Positions 47,061 to 55,348 of a stretch of 64,000 nt of DNA are shown here, piece by piece. Made by a program: the position numbers and the translations under genes. Every line of letters begins with the position of its first letter. Position 1 is the stretch's first letter. The stretch comes from Endozoicomonas elysicola (lineage in GTDB: Bacteria > Pseudomonadota > Gammaproteobacteria > Pseudomonadales > Endozoicomonadaceae), in contig NZ_JOJP01000001.1 of assembly GCF_000710775.1 (NCBI RefSeq), forward strand, positions 3,452,583 to 3,516,582, given 5' to 3'. The notes under the pieces are model-generated. The model searched no databases. It saw nothing but the letters and a program-made list of their open reading frames with translations, and was not told the origin of the DNA.

Positions 47061-47978
47061 ATGCAAACTACATACAGATACCCAGTTGGAACCAATGGCA
47101 AACCATGGGGAGAACCGGAGCGCAAAGCCTGGCTCGAGCAAACGGCCATCAAACGTGAATATCAGGAGGAAGTGGTTCCCAAAATCAAAGCCCTGGGAGA
47201 CCGCTTTGACATCGAACAGTACGGTGCACTCTCTTACGATGAAGCACGTTTTCCATTATTCTGTCTGAAAAGTAAAAACTGGGACAGCAATAAGCCAACC
47301 GTTCTGATCACTGGCGGTGTACATGGTTACGAAACCAGTGGTGTTCACGGTGCGATCAAGTTTATGGATACCATGGCAGAGCATTACCAGGAACACTTTA
47401 ACGTTGTTGCTGCCCCCTGTGTCAGCCCCTGGGGTTATGAAACCATAAATCGTTGGAATCCGAACGCAGTTGATCCAAACCGTTCCTTTTACCAGGACAG
47501 TCCTTCTGAAGAATCAGCCAGCCTGATGAAGCTGGTTGCAACACTGGATAATGTACTCGTCCATTTTGACCTGCACGAAACCACAGATACAGATGAAACC
47601 GAGTTCCGCCCTGCCCTGGCAGCCCGTAACGGTATTGAGTATGTCCCCTGCAGTATTCCTGATGGTTTTTACACCGTTGGTGATAGTGAAAACCCTCAGC
47701 CAGAATTTCAGGCAGCCATTATTGAGTCCGTGGCGAACGTCACTCATATAGCGCCAGCTGACGAGAAAGGTAATCTTATCGACTCGCCCATGGTTCAGCA
47801 TGGTGTGATCCATTACCCAATGGTTAAACTTGGCTTATGCGGTGGTGTCACCAGCTGCACCTACGGGACGACAACGGAAGTCTATCCAGACAGCCCAAAA
47901 GTGACCGATGAAGAGTGTAACGATGCTCAGGTTGCAGCGGTTAAAGGCGGGCTCGACTACGTAATCCGTCATTTATAA
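47061..47978 (+). CDS. M14-family zinc peptidase/amidohydrolase-like protein
   Basis: A 305-residue cytosolic protein of the M14 carboxypeptidase/succinylglutamate-desuccinylase superfamily. Zinc ligands appear as ITGGVHGYETSGVHG (H..E) and later FDLHETTDTDETEF (His). PNRSFYQDSPSEESASLMK is the substrate-pocket region. A C-terminal Glu (TTTEVYPDSP) fits the general base. Substrate unknown. No signal peptide, so it is not a secreted carboxypeptidase. It stands between repeats. Confidence 0.8.
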   Translation: MQTTYRYPVGTNGKPWGEPERKAWLEQTAIKREYQEEVVPKIKALGDRFDIEQYGALSYDEARFPLFCLKSKNWDSNKPTVLITGGVHGYETSGVHGAIKFMDTMAEHYQEHFNVVAAPCVSPWGYETINRWNPNAVDPNRSFYQDSPSEESASLMKLVATLDNVLVHFDLHETTDTDETEFRPALAARNGIEYVPCSIPDGFYTVGDSENPQPEFQAAIIESVANVTHIAPADEKGNLIDSPMVQHGVIHYPMVKLGLCGGVTSCTYGTTTEVYPDSPKVTDEECNDAQVAAVKGGLDYVIRHL

Positions 47979-47983
47979 GTTTT

Positions 47984-48147
47984 TAATACCAATCGTGCTT
48001 TCTAACTCCCGTGATGAGCATGAAGATTTGAGCCTTAAGACAAGGCGGCGTGAGCAGTCATAGCCATAGCTATGGCGACGATCGCCAACGCAGGATTAAG
48101 GCTCAAACCTTCAGCGCAATAGGGAGTTAGAAAGTTCGATTGGTATA
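47984..48147. repeat. MITE-like element, TATACC-TTCTAAC family
   Basis: Inverted ends TTAATACCAATCGTGCTTTC and its counterpart ending GATTGGTATAA. The interior has CATAGCCATAGCTATGGCGA as core. Best-preserved copy of the family in the window. Confidence 0.7.
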
Positions 48148-48269
48148 AAATCACAGAGAACACAGCGTTCACAAAGAAAGCGATTATTGGCCCCACCTAC
48201 CGCTTCAACCGCCATGATGATGATCATTGAAGCCGCGGGTTAACATAGCAGTGTTTGTGAACATTGCGA

Positions 48270-48725
48270 TTATGAAGAAGAGAAAGATGAGTATATCTGG
48301 CTCATTGAGAAGCCCCGCTGGGCCAGAAAACGGGTCTGTCGGGCTCTCTCTTTATTATCCCGGGGAGCAGAGGCTCCAAACTTTCGTTCTTTTACCTCTT
48401 TTGCCAGCTCATCCCAATGATCATCCTGCTCCAGCAGGTATTGACCGATCAGCTCGCTATCAATCCCTTTCTGAAACAGTTCCGATTTAATACGAACCGG
48501 ACCATAGCCTCGCTGTTGACGACTGTAGACGTAGCTCTCAACAAAGCGGTCGTCACTTTGCAACCGCTCCTCCCGGAGACGGATCAGCGCTTCAATCACC
48601 AGCTCCTGGGGAAAACGGCCCGCGAGCTTTCGGGTCAGCTCGGTAAAACCATGTTCCCGTCGAGCCAGCAAGTCCATTGCCGACCGACGGATATCCTTAG
48701 CTAACTGAGCAGCATCAGCAGACAT
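48270..48725 (-). CDS. recX: RecX regulatory protein
   Basis: RecX binds along the RecA filament and inhibits recombinase activity. It is 151 residues and all-helical. It begins in SADAAQLAKDIRRSAMDLLA and carries LARREHGFTELTRKLAGR and YVYSRQQRGYGPVRIKSEL, the repeated three-helix motifs of the family. It starts 4 bases after recA, so the two are co-transcribed under the LexA box. Confidence 0.93.
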   Translation of the reverse strand: MSADAAQLAKDIRRSAMDLLARREHGFTELTRKLAGRFPQELVIEALIRLREERLQSDDRFVESYVYSRQQRGYGPVRIKSELFQKGIDSELIGQYLLEQDDHWDELAKEVKERKFGASAPRDNKERARQTRFLAQRGFSMSQIYSSFSSS

Positions 48726-48729
48726 TCAA

Positions 48730-49824
48730 TTACTCAGCCAGCAGCTCGTCCTGCTGTACTTTTTCAGCAGCATCGGCTTTCTTGCCTGAATCTTTTTTGG
48801 CCTCAGCCTCAGCTTTTTTAGCCGCATCTTTCTCTGGAGAGCTCATTAGCTCATCACGAATCAGCCCTTCGATTTCAGCAGCCACTTCCGGATTATCAGA
48901 AAGGTACTGGGCAGCATTGGCTTTACCCTGTCCAATCTTGGAACCTTTATAGGCGTACCAGGCACCGGACTTATCGATCAGCTTCTGCTTCACACCCAAG
49001 TCAATCACTTCACCCATATGGTAGATGCCCTGACCGTAAAGGATCTGGAATTCTGCCTGACGGAAAGGAGGAGAAACCTTGTTCTTCACAACTTTAACGC
49101 GAGTTTCGTTACCAATAACCTCATCACCCTGCTTGACCGCACCGGTACGACGAATATCAAGACGGACAGAGGAGTAAAACTTCAGAGCATTACCACCTGT
49201 GGTCGTTTCCGGATTACCAAACATAACACCGATCTTCATTCGAATCTGGTTGATGAAGATCACCATACAGTTGGTCTGTTTGATGGAGCCGGTGAGCTTA
49301 CGCAAAGCCTGGGACATCAGACGAGCCTGCAGACCAACGTGAGAATCGCCCATATCTCCCTCGATTTCAGCCTTGGGGACCAGGGCTGCCACCGAGTCAA
49401 CAACAATCACGTCCACAGCACCGGAACGTACCAGCATATCGGTAATTTCAAGCGCCTGCTCACCCGTGTCTGGCTGGGATACATAAAGGTCATCAACATC
49501 AACACCCAGCTTTCCGGCATACAGCGGGTCGAGGGCATGTTCCGCATCGACAAAGGCACAGGTCGCACCCTGCTTCTGAGCCTGGGCAATAACGCTCAGG
49601 GTCAATGTGGTTTTACCGGAAGACTCAGGGCCAAAGATTTCGATAACACGGCCTTTTGGCAGACCGCCTATACCCAGTGCAATATCCAGCTGCAGAGAGC
49701 CGGTGGAAATAGCAGGAATCGCTTCCTGCTTCTGATCGCCCATCCGCATGATGGCGCCTTTACCAAACTGTCGGTCAATCTGGCCAAGTGCTGCTGCCAA
49801 CGCTTTTTTTCTGTTATCATCCAT
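48730..49824 (-). CDS. recA: RecA recombinase
   Basis: RecA forms filaments on single-stranded DNA, promotes strand exchange and triggers LexA self-cleavage. The 364-residue protein has Walker [19 protein letters not shown] (near residue 64), Walker [19 protein letters not shown] and the L1/L2 region [20 protein letters not shown]. The C-terminal 35 residues are unusually charged and Ala/Lys/Asp-rich ([20 protein letters not shown]), longer than the E. coli tail. A LexA box lies 56 bases upstream. Confidence 0.99.
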   Translation of the reverse strand: MDDNRKKALAAALGQIDRQFGKGAIMRMGDQKQEAIPAISTGSLQLDIALGIGGLPKGRVIEIFGPESSGKTTLTLSVIAQAQKQGATCAFVDAEHALDPLYAGKLGVDVDDLYVSQPDTGEQALEITDMLVRSGAVDVIVVDSVAALVPKAEIEGDMGDSHVGLQARLMSQALRKLTGSIKQTNCMVIFINQIRMKIGVMFGNPETTTGGNALKFYSSVRLDIRRTGAVKQGDEVIGNETRVKVVKNKVSPPFRQAEFQILYGQGIYHMGEVIDLGVKQKLIDKSGAWYAYKGSKIGQGKANAAQYLSDNPEVAAEIEGLIRDELMSSPEKDAAKKAEAEAKKDSGKKADAAEKVQQDELLAE

Positions 49825-49879
49825 TCTTTACGCCCTCAGTTCGATTCTGACTTCATCAGGAACAGCTTAAAAAGTAATA

Positions 49880-49895
49880 CTGTATATTTAAACAG
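49880..49895 (-). promoter_or_regulatory. LexA (SOS) box of recA
   Basis: CTGT-N8-ACAG (CTGTATATTTAAACAG) upstream of recA, with an AT-rich N8 as in gammaproteobacterial SOS boxes. It sits where LexA would cover the recA promoter. Confidence 0.85.
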
Positions 49896-49948
49896 ATACT
49901 GGTTATTTGTCCAGTATATTTATTGCTTCGACAACATCGAATATTTTT

Positions 49949-50449
49949 TCAGGTTAATAACGTCAGGATCCCCTGCAAAGCCTGAAACACCGTCTGCTCC
50001 CGAATTTGGTCGCGGTCACCTTCAAGGTGAAACTGTCTGGCTGCCGTTTCCTGACCCGTACTCCAGGCAATCCATACCGTTCCGACCGGTTTTTCCGGTG
50101 TGCCTCCATCGGGGCCAGCAACCCCGGTCACAGCAACAGAAATATCCGTTCTCAGGAGTTTACGAACGCCTTGAGCCATGTTGACGGCAACCTGTTCACT
50201 GACCGCACCGTACTTATTAAGGATCACTTCGGGCACATCGAGCAGCCGGCTTTTCACGCCATTGGCATAGCAGATAACGCCCCCTTCAAACCAGTTCGAA
50301 CTACCGGGCATGGCAGTTAACGCATGACCTATTCCACCACCGGTACAGGATTCAGCGGTAGACAAGGTCCACTCTCTGGACATCAGCAGTTCAGCAATCT
50401 CGTAGACAATGGGGGACGTAGCAGAATGCAATGTAGGTTCCATGGTCAC
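49949..50449 (-). CDS. pncC: nicotinamide-nucleotide amidase (CinA C-terminal type)
   Basis: A 166-residue CinA-family protein that deamidates nicotinamide mononucleotide in NAD recycling. It shows STAESCTGGGIGHALTA with the family's catalytic Ser/Lys region and VTGVAGPDGGTPEKPVGTVW. The N-terminal MoaB-like domain of long CinA proteins is absent, as in E. coli PncC. It is upstream of recA on the same strand, the standard gammaproteobacterial position. Confidence 0.93.
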   Translation of the reverse strand: MTMEPTLHSATSPIVYEIAELLMSREWTLSTAESCTGGGIGHALTAMPGSSNWFEGGVICYANGVKSRLLDVPEVILNKYGAVSEQVAVNMAQGVRKLLRTDISVAVTGVAGPDGGTPEKPVGTVWIAWSTGQETAARQFHLEGDRDQIREQTVFQALQGILTLLT

Positions 50450-50567
50450 TCGCCAATACGGTTATCAGGGGGCAATCGGGAAAGGATGTTATAACACGAT
50501 CAGGGGAAGTGTTCACAACTAATAGTGAAGTCGCTGTGCCCTGGTTAAACAAAGCACAGCACGGTAA

Positions 50568-51104
50568 TTATTCAAACTCCTTTATACTTTCCACCGTAAT
50601 GGCATAGACAACGTCAGTGTACTCAGACGTATTGTTCTCGACCCTGATCACCCCTTCCAGCCAGTAGGGTGTATAGCCCGCTTCCGTCACTTTAATACCC
50701 TTGTCATAGCGAACAAAAATTGTCTGATTGGGTGGTGGTGGTGGTACATGAACACAGGCTCCCATCGTGGGCACCAGTAACAGCTCTGTTGCTGACTGAT
50801 CCTTACCTATATTCAATGGCACCAGGTAACCGGGAATTTTAACCCGCTGCTGGTCCATGTCTTTTACAGGAACCTTGCCCAACTTAACAATATAATCAAT
50901 AGCCTCAACCTGGCTGATTTCACCCGCCTCATACTTTCGGACAATTTCCTCATCCACCGGAGGCATCAGGTCATCCCAGTTAATCTCTTTGACTGGAGGC
51001 GCCTTTGGGGGCTCAATCTTTGCCGCCATGGCAAAATCCATCAGCATAAAAGGTACCATGAGCACCAGTGCCATCCAGCCAAAGCGTTGTCTTCTCGTTA
51101 TCAT
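50568..51104 (-). CDS. exported DUF3299 protein of zinc-uptake operon
   Basis: A 178-residue protein with an N-terminal signal peptide or anchor (ALVLMVPFMLMDFAMAAK). The DUF3299 part has YLVPLNIGKDQSATELLL, then CVHVPPPPPNQTIFVRYDK, whose Cys-x-His could bind metal. Such proteins occur in operons with DUF2796 proteins and MacB-like ABC transporters. It begins 11 bases after the permease gene, so it is last in the operon. By its place it is periplasmic and supports zinc handling; the mechanism is unknown. Confidence 0.8.
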   Translation of the reverse strand: MITRRQRFGWMALVLMVPFMLMDFAMAAKIEPPKAPPVKEINWDDLMPPVDEEIVRKYEAGEISQVEAIDYIVKLGKVPVKDMDQQRVKIPGYLVPLNIGKDQSATELLLVPTMGACVHVPPPPPNQTIFVRYDKGIKVTEAGYTPYWLEGVIRVENNTSEYTDVVYAITVESIKEFE

Positions 51105-51115
51105 TATTCGCTCTC

Positions 51116-52381
51116 CTACAGCCTGACCGTCAGACCATCTGCCAATGAATTTTTATAGGCTCGCCAGGCAGGCACTGCGCCCAGTATGGTCGCCGAAACA
51201 ATGATGGCGACCGCCAGAACCAGCTCAAATAGCCCCGGCAGCGCAATGGTAATGTGCAAACCCAGCTGCATTTGCAATACTGGCTGAATGGCGAACAGCA
51301 TTCCATACATCATTACAAAACCCAATAGTGTGCCAGTGATGGCATAGATCAGGGACTCGGTAATCATCAGGGTGAAGATATGCCCGGGTCGGGCTCCTAC
51401 CGAGCGGAGAATGGCCATTTCTCTTCGCCGTTCATTCAGGGAGGTGAGAATAGTGGTCAACATGCCAACCAACCCCGCAATCACCACCATCACTGAAACA
51501 GCCAGCAATGCTTTTTCAGCTGAACCCACCAGCTGCCAGAGTTCTCCAAGAGCCACACCCGGCAAAATAGCCGTCAGCGCTTCCTGACGATACTCATTTA
51601 CTTCCCGCTGATAACGAAAAGCGGCCACCCGTGATTTCAGGCCAACAAAATAGGCTGTAATACTGGAGGGTTGCAAATCCATAGCTCGCGCCCTGTCGGC
51701 AGACACCGAGAAAAGTGCATTGGGCGCCGCTCCATTGACCCAGTCAATGTGCAGCGCTTCAATCCCCTCCAGGGAGATCATAATCACCCTGTCCATAGGA
51801 GTTCCGGTAGGCGCTAACACACCAGCCACCCTGAAGGGCTTATCCTGATGTTCCTGCAGAGCTCTGCTTTCCACGCCATGACTCAGGACAATCTCCTGTC
51901 CAACCTGGTAGCCGAGAACCGCCGCCACTTCAGAGCCAATGACTGCATCATAGAGATCATCAAATGGTTTCCCATTTCTGAAGCTGATGGGCTGATCATC
52001 ACCGTAACGAAAGTGCTCGAACATGGTTTGAGAGGTACCCACCACGCGATACCCCTGATGGGAGTCCCCCAGGGCAATGGGTATCGTCCAGGCGACCGCC
52101 TTATTGGTGGACAGATCCTGATACGTTTCCCAGGTGATGTTATTGGTCGCATTACCAATATGAAACACCGAGTAGAGCAGCAGGTTAAGCGAACTACTCC
52201 GGGCTCCAACCACAAGATCGGTACCAGACACAGTACTGGTAAAACTGTTTCGTGCCTCAACCCGAACCCTTTCCACGCCCAGCAACAGAGCAACGCTGAT
52301 AGCGATGGAGAAAATAGTCAGCAATGCCGTCGTTTTCCGGTTACTCAGACTTTTCACCGCCAGATGAAGAATCGACATCAA
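51116..52381 (-). CDS. ABC transporter permease (FtsX/MacB-like)
   Basis: A 421-residue inner-membrane permease. An N-terminal TM (ALLTIFSIAISVALLLGVERV), a large periplasmic domain of about 210 residues, and three C-terminal TM segments form the FtsX/MacB layout (VMVVIAGLVGMLTTILTSLN, then RREMAILRSVGARPGHIFTL, the coupling helix). It overlaps the ATPase gene by four bases (ATGA), so they are translationally coupled. Part of the ZrgABC-like system. Confidence 0.92.
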   Translation of the reverse strand: MMSILHLAVKSLSNRKTTALLTIFSIAISVALLLGVERVRVEARNSFTSTVSGTDLVVGARSSSLNLLLYSVFHIGNATNNITWETYQDLSTNKAVAWTIPIALGDSHQGYRVVGTSQTMFEHFRYGDDQPISFRNGKPFDDLYDAVIGSEVAAVLGYQVGQEIVLSHGVESRALQEHQDKPFRVAGVLAPTGTPMDRVIMISLEGIEALHIDWVNGAAPNALFSVSADRARAMDLQPSSITAYFVGLKSRVAAFRYQREVNEYRQEALTAILPGVALGELWQLVGSAEKALLAVSVMVVIAGLVGMLTTILTSLNERRREMAILRSVGARPGHIFTLMITESLIYAITGTLLGFVMMYGMLFAIQPVLQMQLGLHITIALPGLFELVLAVAIIVSATILGAVPAWRAYKNSLADGLTVRL

Positions 52382-53121
52382 ACCACCTCCGATACTTCTG
52401 CTGACAATGGCCGATGCTGACTGGCACGATTGATTTCATTCAGGGCAACCGAACGATCAAACAAGGCTTCCAGGGCAGAGTCATGGCTGACGAAAACCAG
52501 TGTACTGCCAGCAGCCTCGCACTCTGTGAACAGCAGGCGGATAAATGCCTCACGGGTATCACTGTCCAGAGCAGACGTCGGTTCATCCGCAATCACCAGT
52601 TCAGGGCGGCCAATCAACGCTCTGGCCGCAGCTACTCTCTGCTGCTGACCAATACTGAGTTCGGTTACCGGCCTCTGTAGCAGCTGCGTATCCGTAAGCT
52701 CCAGGTGATTCAGCAGTCGAATCGCTTCCTGCCCGGCATCAACACCCATGGATTGCACGCTTTCACGACGCTTTCTGGCAAACCCCAGTGGCAGTGTGAC
52801 ATTCTCAATCACTGATAGATAAGGAATCAGGTTAAACATCTGAAAGATAAAACCGATATGATCTGCCCGGAAATGATCCCGCCGCGCCGAAGAAAAACGA
52901 CCAATGTCATTTCCAAGCACAGACACATCACCGGCAACCGGTGTGAGCACTCCCCCAAGAAGTCCCAGGAGCGTCGTTTTACCCGATCCTGAAGGCCCCC
53001 GGATAAACACTTTCTCACCCTGATTGACCAACAGCTCCGGTATATCCAGAACCACAGTTCCCGGCTTCCAGCCAAACTGGACACCCTTAAGATGAATCAC
53101 CGGTTGACGGAGACTGCTCAT
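52378..53121 (-). CDS. ABC transporter ATP-binding protein
   Basis: A 247-residue ATPase of the LolD/MacB class. Walker A FIRGPSGSGKTTLLGLLGG, Q-loop region GFIFQMFNLIPYLSV, signature ELSIGQQQRVAAARAL (with LSIGQ in place of LSGGQ), Walker B LVIADEPTSALDSD and switch His FVSHDSAL. It lies between the DUF2796 gene (1 base gap) and the permease (4-base overlap), which ties it to the zinc operon. Confidence 0.95.
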   Translation of the reverse strand: MSSLRQPVIHLKGVQFGWKPGTVVLDIPELLVNQGEKVFIRGPSGSGKTTLLGLLGGVLTPVAGDVSVLGNDIGRFSSARRDHFRADHIGFIFQMFNLIPYLSVIENVTLPLGFARKRRESVQSMGVDAGQEAIRLLNHLELTDTQLLQRPVTELSIGQQQRVAAARALIGRPELVIADEPTSALDSDTREAFIRLLFTECEAAGSTLVFVSHDSALEALFDRSVALNEINRASQHRPLSAEVSEVV

Positions 53122-53122
53122 A

Positions 53123-53794
53123 TCAGAAGCGCACCTCTGGTCGCTGACGGCTCATTTGCCCTGCTATCTGACCTGAATCGGTAAAACCCTGAACCTTCAA
53201 CTGCTCACTGTTGCCAAACCGCTGAAACAGTTGGGTCGATATGCTGTTGAGCTTGGCAATATTGGCACATTCATAAACATAAGTGGCGGCAATATCCATG
53301 TGCGAAGATTCATGGTGATCATCTGAATCCGCATGTTGCTTGTGGTGCCCATGATCATCATGGTGTGATTCATGATGGTCGTCTGCCTCTGCATGGTGCT
53401 TGTCATGTCCATGATCATCATGGTGCGAGTCATGGTGATCATCGGCATCCGCATGATGGTCATGATGACCTTCTCCATGCTCACCACTGGCCGAAGCCGA
53501 TGCCGTTTTCAATGTACAGGAAGCCGCCGGTGTAAAAGACCATAAATCGTCTTTTTTCAGTTCATTCAGGGCATCTTTAAGCTGCCCGCGCTGAGTGTCT
53601 GAAGTAATGGATTCAAAGCCAAGAATATCAAACCCCGGTGTTTCCAGCTCAAGATGAACCTGATGACCTTCAATGGCAAAGTTTAAATGACCGGCACCAT
53701 GCACATGGGCATCGGCATGGCGATTGGCATCAGCCAGCACGCCAGTTGATAGTAAGGTGCAGGTGACAACGGCCATTTTTGAAAAGTGACGCAT
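53123..53794 (-). CDS. His-rich DUF2796 zinc-binding protein (ZrgA-like)
   Basis: A 223-residue exported protein with a signal peptide (MAVVTCTLLSTGVLADA). The mature protein starts HADAHVHGAGHLNFAIEG, a DUF2796 signature, and a middle region of about 60 residues is built of tandem HHDDHGHDKHHAEADDHH-like units. Vibrio cholerae ZrgA of the ZrgABCDE zinc-uptake system is the closest known system in design. The His/Asp units presumably bind zinc in the periplasm. The near-identical DNA units may vary in number between strains. Confidence 0.9.
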   Translation of the reverse strand: MRHFSKMAVVTCTLLSTGVLADANRHADAHVHGAGHLNFAIEGHQVHLELETPGFDILGFESITSDTQRGQLKDALNELKKDDLWSFTPAASCTLKTASASASGEHGEGHHDHHADADDHHDSHHDDHGHDKHHAEADDHHESHHDDHGHHKQHADSDDHHESSHMDIAATYVYECANIAKLNSISTQLFQRFGNSEQLKVQGFTDSGQIAGQMSRQRPEVRF

Positions 53795-53835
53795 ACAAAA
53801 TCCTGAAACAAAAATAATGAATGAAAAATCAAACG

Positions 53836-54216
53836 TCAGACTTTGTAGTCAGGAGGTGCGCGGGTATGCCTTTTGGTTGGGGTCGAAGAATGAATCGAGA
53901 AAAGATAAGGTCGGTCGTTCTGAAATGAACCAAAAAGGACTTTTGCTTTGAAAAAGTGGACAGGGGAAGAAGCCTGAGACACCAGCATACAAGCGGATGA
54001 ATGGCGGTGCTCGGTGCTCTGGTTATCACTTGCATCATCAACCAGAGAAATAACGGGATGCTGCCAGGATATTTCAGACTGCAGGTTCTCGTCCGATGCA
54101 GTATGTACGTGGCTCAGAGTGTAATGCACCACCAACAGATAAACAGCCACCATCAGACAGGACAGAAATCGTCTTCTGTTTTCCCCACGGTCTGTCCAGT
54201 TGAGGCTGATGCTCAT
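53836..54216 (-). CDS. small DUF2946-like membrane protein, first gene of zinc operon
   Basis: A 126-residue protein with one TM segment (FLSCLMVAVYLLVVHYTLSHV) followed by a His/Ser/Asp-rich region (STEHRHSSACMLVSQ) and a RAPP C-terminal motif, as in DUF2946-like proteins next to metal transporters. An AAGGGA site precedes the ATG. It follows the Zur box and is probably the first gene of the zinc operon. Function unknown; metal binding is plausible. Confidence 0.6.
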   Translation of the reverse strand: MSISLNWTDRGENRRRFLSCLMVAVYLLVVHYTLSHVHTASDENLQSEISWQHPVISLVDDASDNQSTEHRHSSACMLVSQASSPVHFFKAKVLFGSFQNDRPYLFSIHSSTPTKRHTRAPPDYKV

Positions 54217-54289
54217 ATTCTGCGATTCCCTTCGGAATTACCCTCACCGGGTACTGGTCCCGCCAGTACCTGCTACCAAGATGCAAAAG

Positions 54290-54304
54290 TGTTATAACAT
54301 AACA
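54290..54304 (-). promoter_or_regulatory. Zur box
   Basis: TGTTATAACATAACA differs in one base from the gammaproteobacterial Zur consensus TGTTATAATATAACA. It lies 74 bases upstream of the zinc operon's first gene and could also lie near the promoter of the divergent DUF922 gene. Zinc-starvation control of the operon is therefore likely. Confidence 0.75.
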
Positions 54305-54429
54305 GACAAGAGATATTCAAAAATTCATCACCAGCCTACTGAAAAAAGTCACATCTACTCAATAAAAACAGTGCTATAAAATAAACGCCATTCGACATAT
54401 ACCTTCCCCATTTTTTTCTGGATTCTGCT

Positions 54430-55239
54430 ATGACCGTTTATAAGTTATTAGCGGCAACTCTACTGTTGTGTCTATTTCAAACTCATGCTTTCTCTGATCA
54501 GGCCACTCACAAAGCCAGTAGCGAAGATTTAAAAGATGTGTATCTGAAAAACCTCTACCCGGTTAAAATTCTGGCTCACCTGAAACCTTATAGTCAAAGT
54601 GAGGGCAATCACTTAGCACCTCAATCCAAATGGCAGCTGGTCGCTGTTATTGATTCGGAGAATTCAGATGGTCTGGTTGAAACAGAGCTCCCAATCAGCA
54701 AGCCCAGAAACCTGACAACCTCTGCCAGTATCGACGATAAAATCACCTTTAAAGACACCATTGATTACCAGCACTACACGATCTCCCCTCTCTCTGCAGA
54801 AACCATCGCCTCAGCCATCGATCAAACAACACCCCATGGCTATCATGGCTATACCAAGTGGCTGGTTGAATGGAAGTACACCTCAAAGCAGTTGGGCAAT
54901 GGTCAGTGTGAAGTAGATACCGCTACTATTAACCTGACCACCAGTATCAGTATGCCCAAACTGAGCCACACCGCAAAGCAGGACACCCTGATCAATACGA
55001 AATTCAACTGCTATTACAATGCACTGATGAAACATGAAATGACTCACCACAGCCATGCGCTGAAAGCCGCAAGAAAAATGTCTGATGTACTGTCATATCA
55101 TGGAGAAACCCAATGTTCGGATTTATATAACGAGCTGAAGGCAAAATGGGATGATATTCATCAGCAGGCCAATGACGATGACTTGAACTACGATCGTGAT
55201 ACTGAACATGGCAGAACAGAGTGCGTCATTATTTTCTGA
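54430..55239 (+). CDS. exported DUF922 zinc-protease-like protein
   Basis: A 269-residue protein with a signal peptide (LAATLLLCLFQTHAFSDQ). The C-terminal part shows HGYHGYTKWLVEWKY, then MKHEMTHHSHALKAAR, an HExxH-like metal site typical of DUF922 (putative Zn-dependent protease). CQ-containing spacer (GNGQCEVDTATINLT) with two Cys is also usual. It acts in the periplasm. It stands divergent to the zinc operon across 213 bases with the Zur box between. Confidence 0.8.
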   Translation: MTVYKLLAATLLLCLFQTHAFSDQATHKASSEDLKDVYLKNLYPVKILAHLKPYSQSEGNHLAPQSKWQLVAVIDSENSDGLVETELPISKPRNLTTSASIDDKITFKDTIDYQHYTISPLSAETIASAIDQTTPHGYHGYTKWLVEWKYTSKQLGNGQCEVDTATINLTTSISMPKLSHTAKQDTLINTKFNCYYNALMKHEMTHHSHALKAARKMSDVLSYHGETQCSDLYNELKAKWDDIHQQANDDDLNYDRDTEHGRTECVIIF

Positions 55240-55348
55240 TCAATAAACACACTCAATGTAATGCTTTGTATAAGATACATAACAACCTCTTACTTCATCG
55301 CCGTTTCAATCCTTACGAGTTACAACTGCCGTCAAAAAGGTACCGTCC

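Noticed and set aside
49018-50184. 388-codon plus-strand open frame antisense to recA and pncC
   Set aside because: It is a shadow of the recA coding frame; recA and pncC are certain, and the translation is Asn/Arg/His-rich with no family resemblance.
53300-53480. Short tandem units that could be taken for a CRISPR array
   Set aside because: The units are in-frame codon repeats for His/Asp stretches within a gene, with no regular spacers.
53197-53487. 96-codon Met/Ile/Thr-rich frame in the zinc protein gene
   Set aside because: It is the alternative reading frame of the CAT/GAT-rich His/Asp repeats of the DUF2796 gene.
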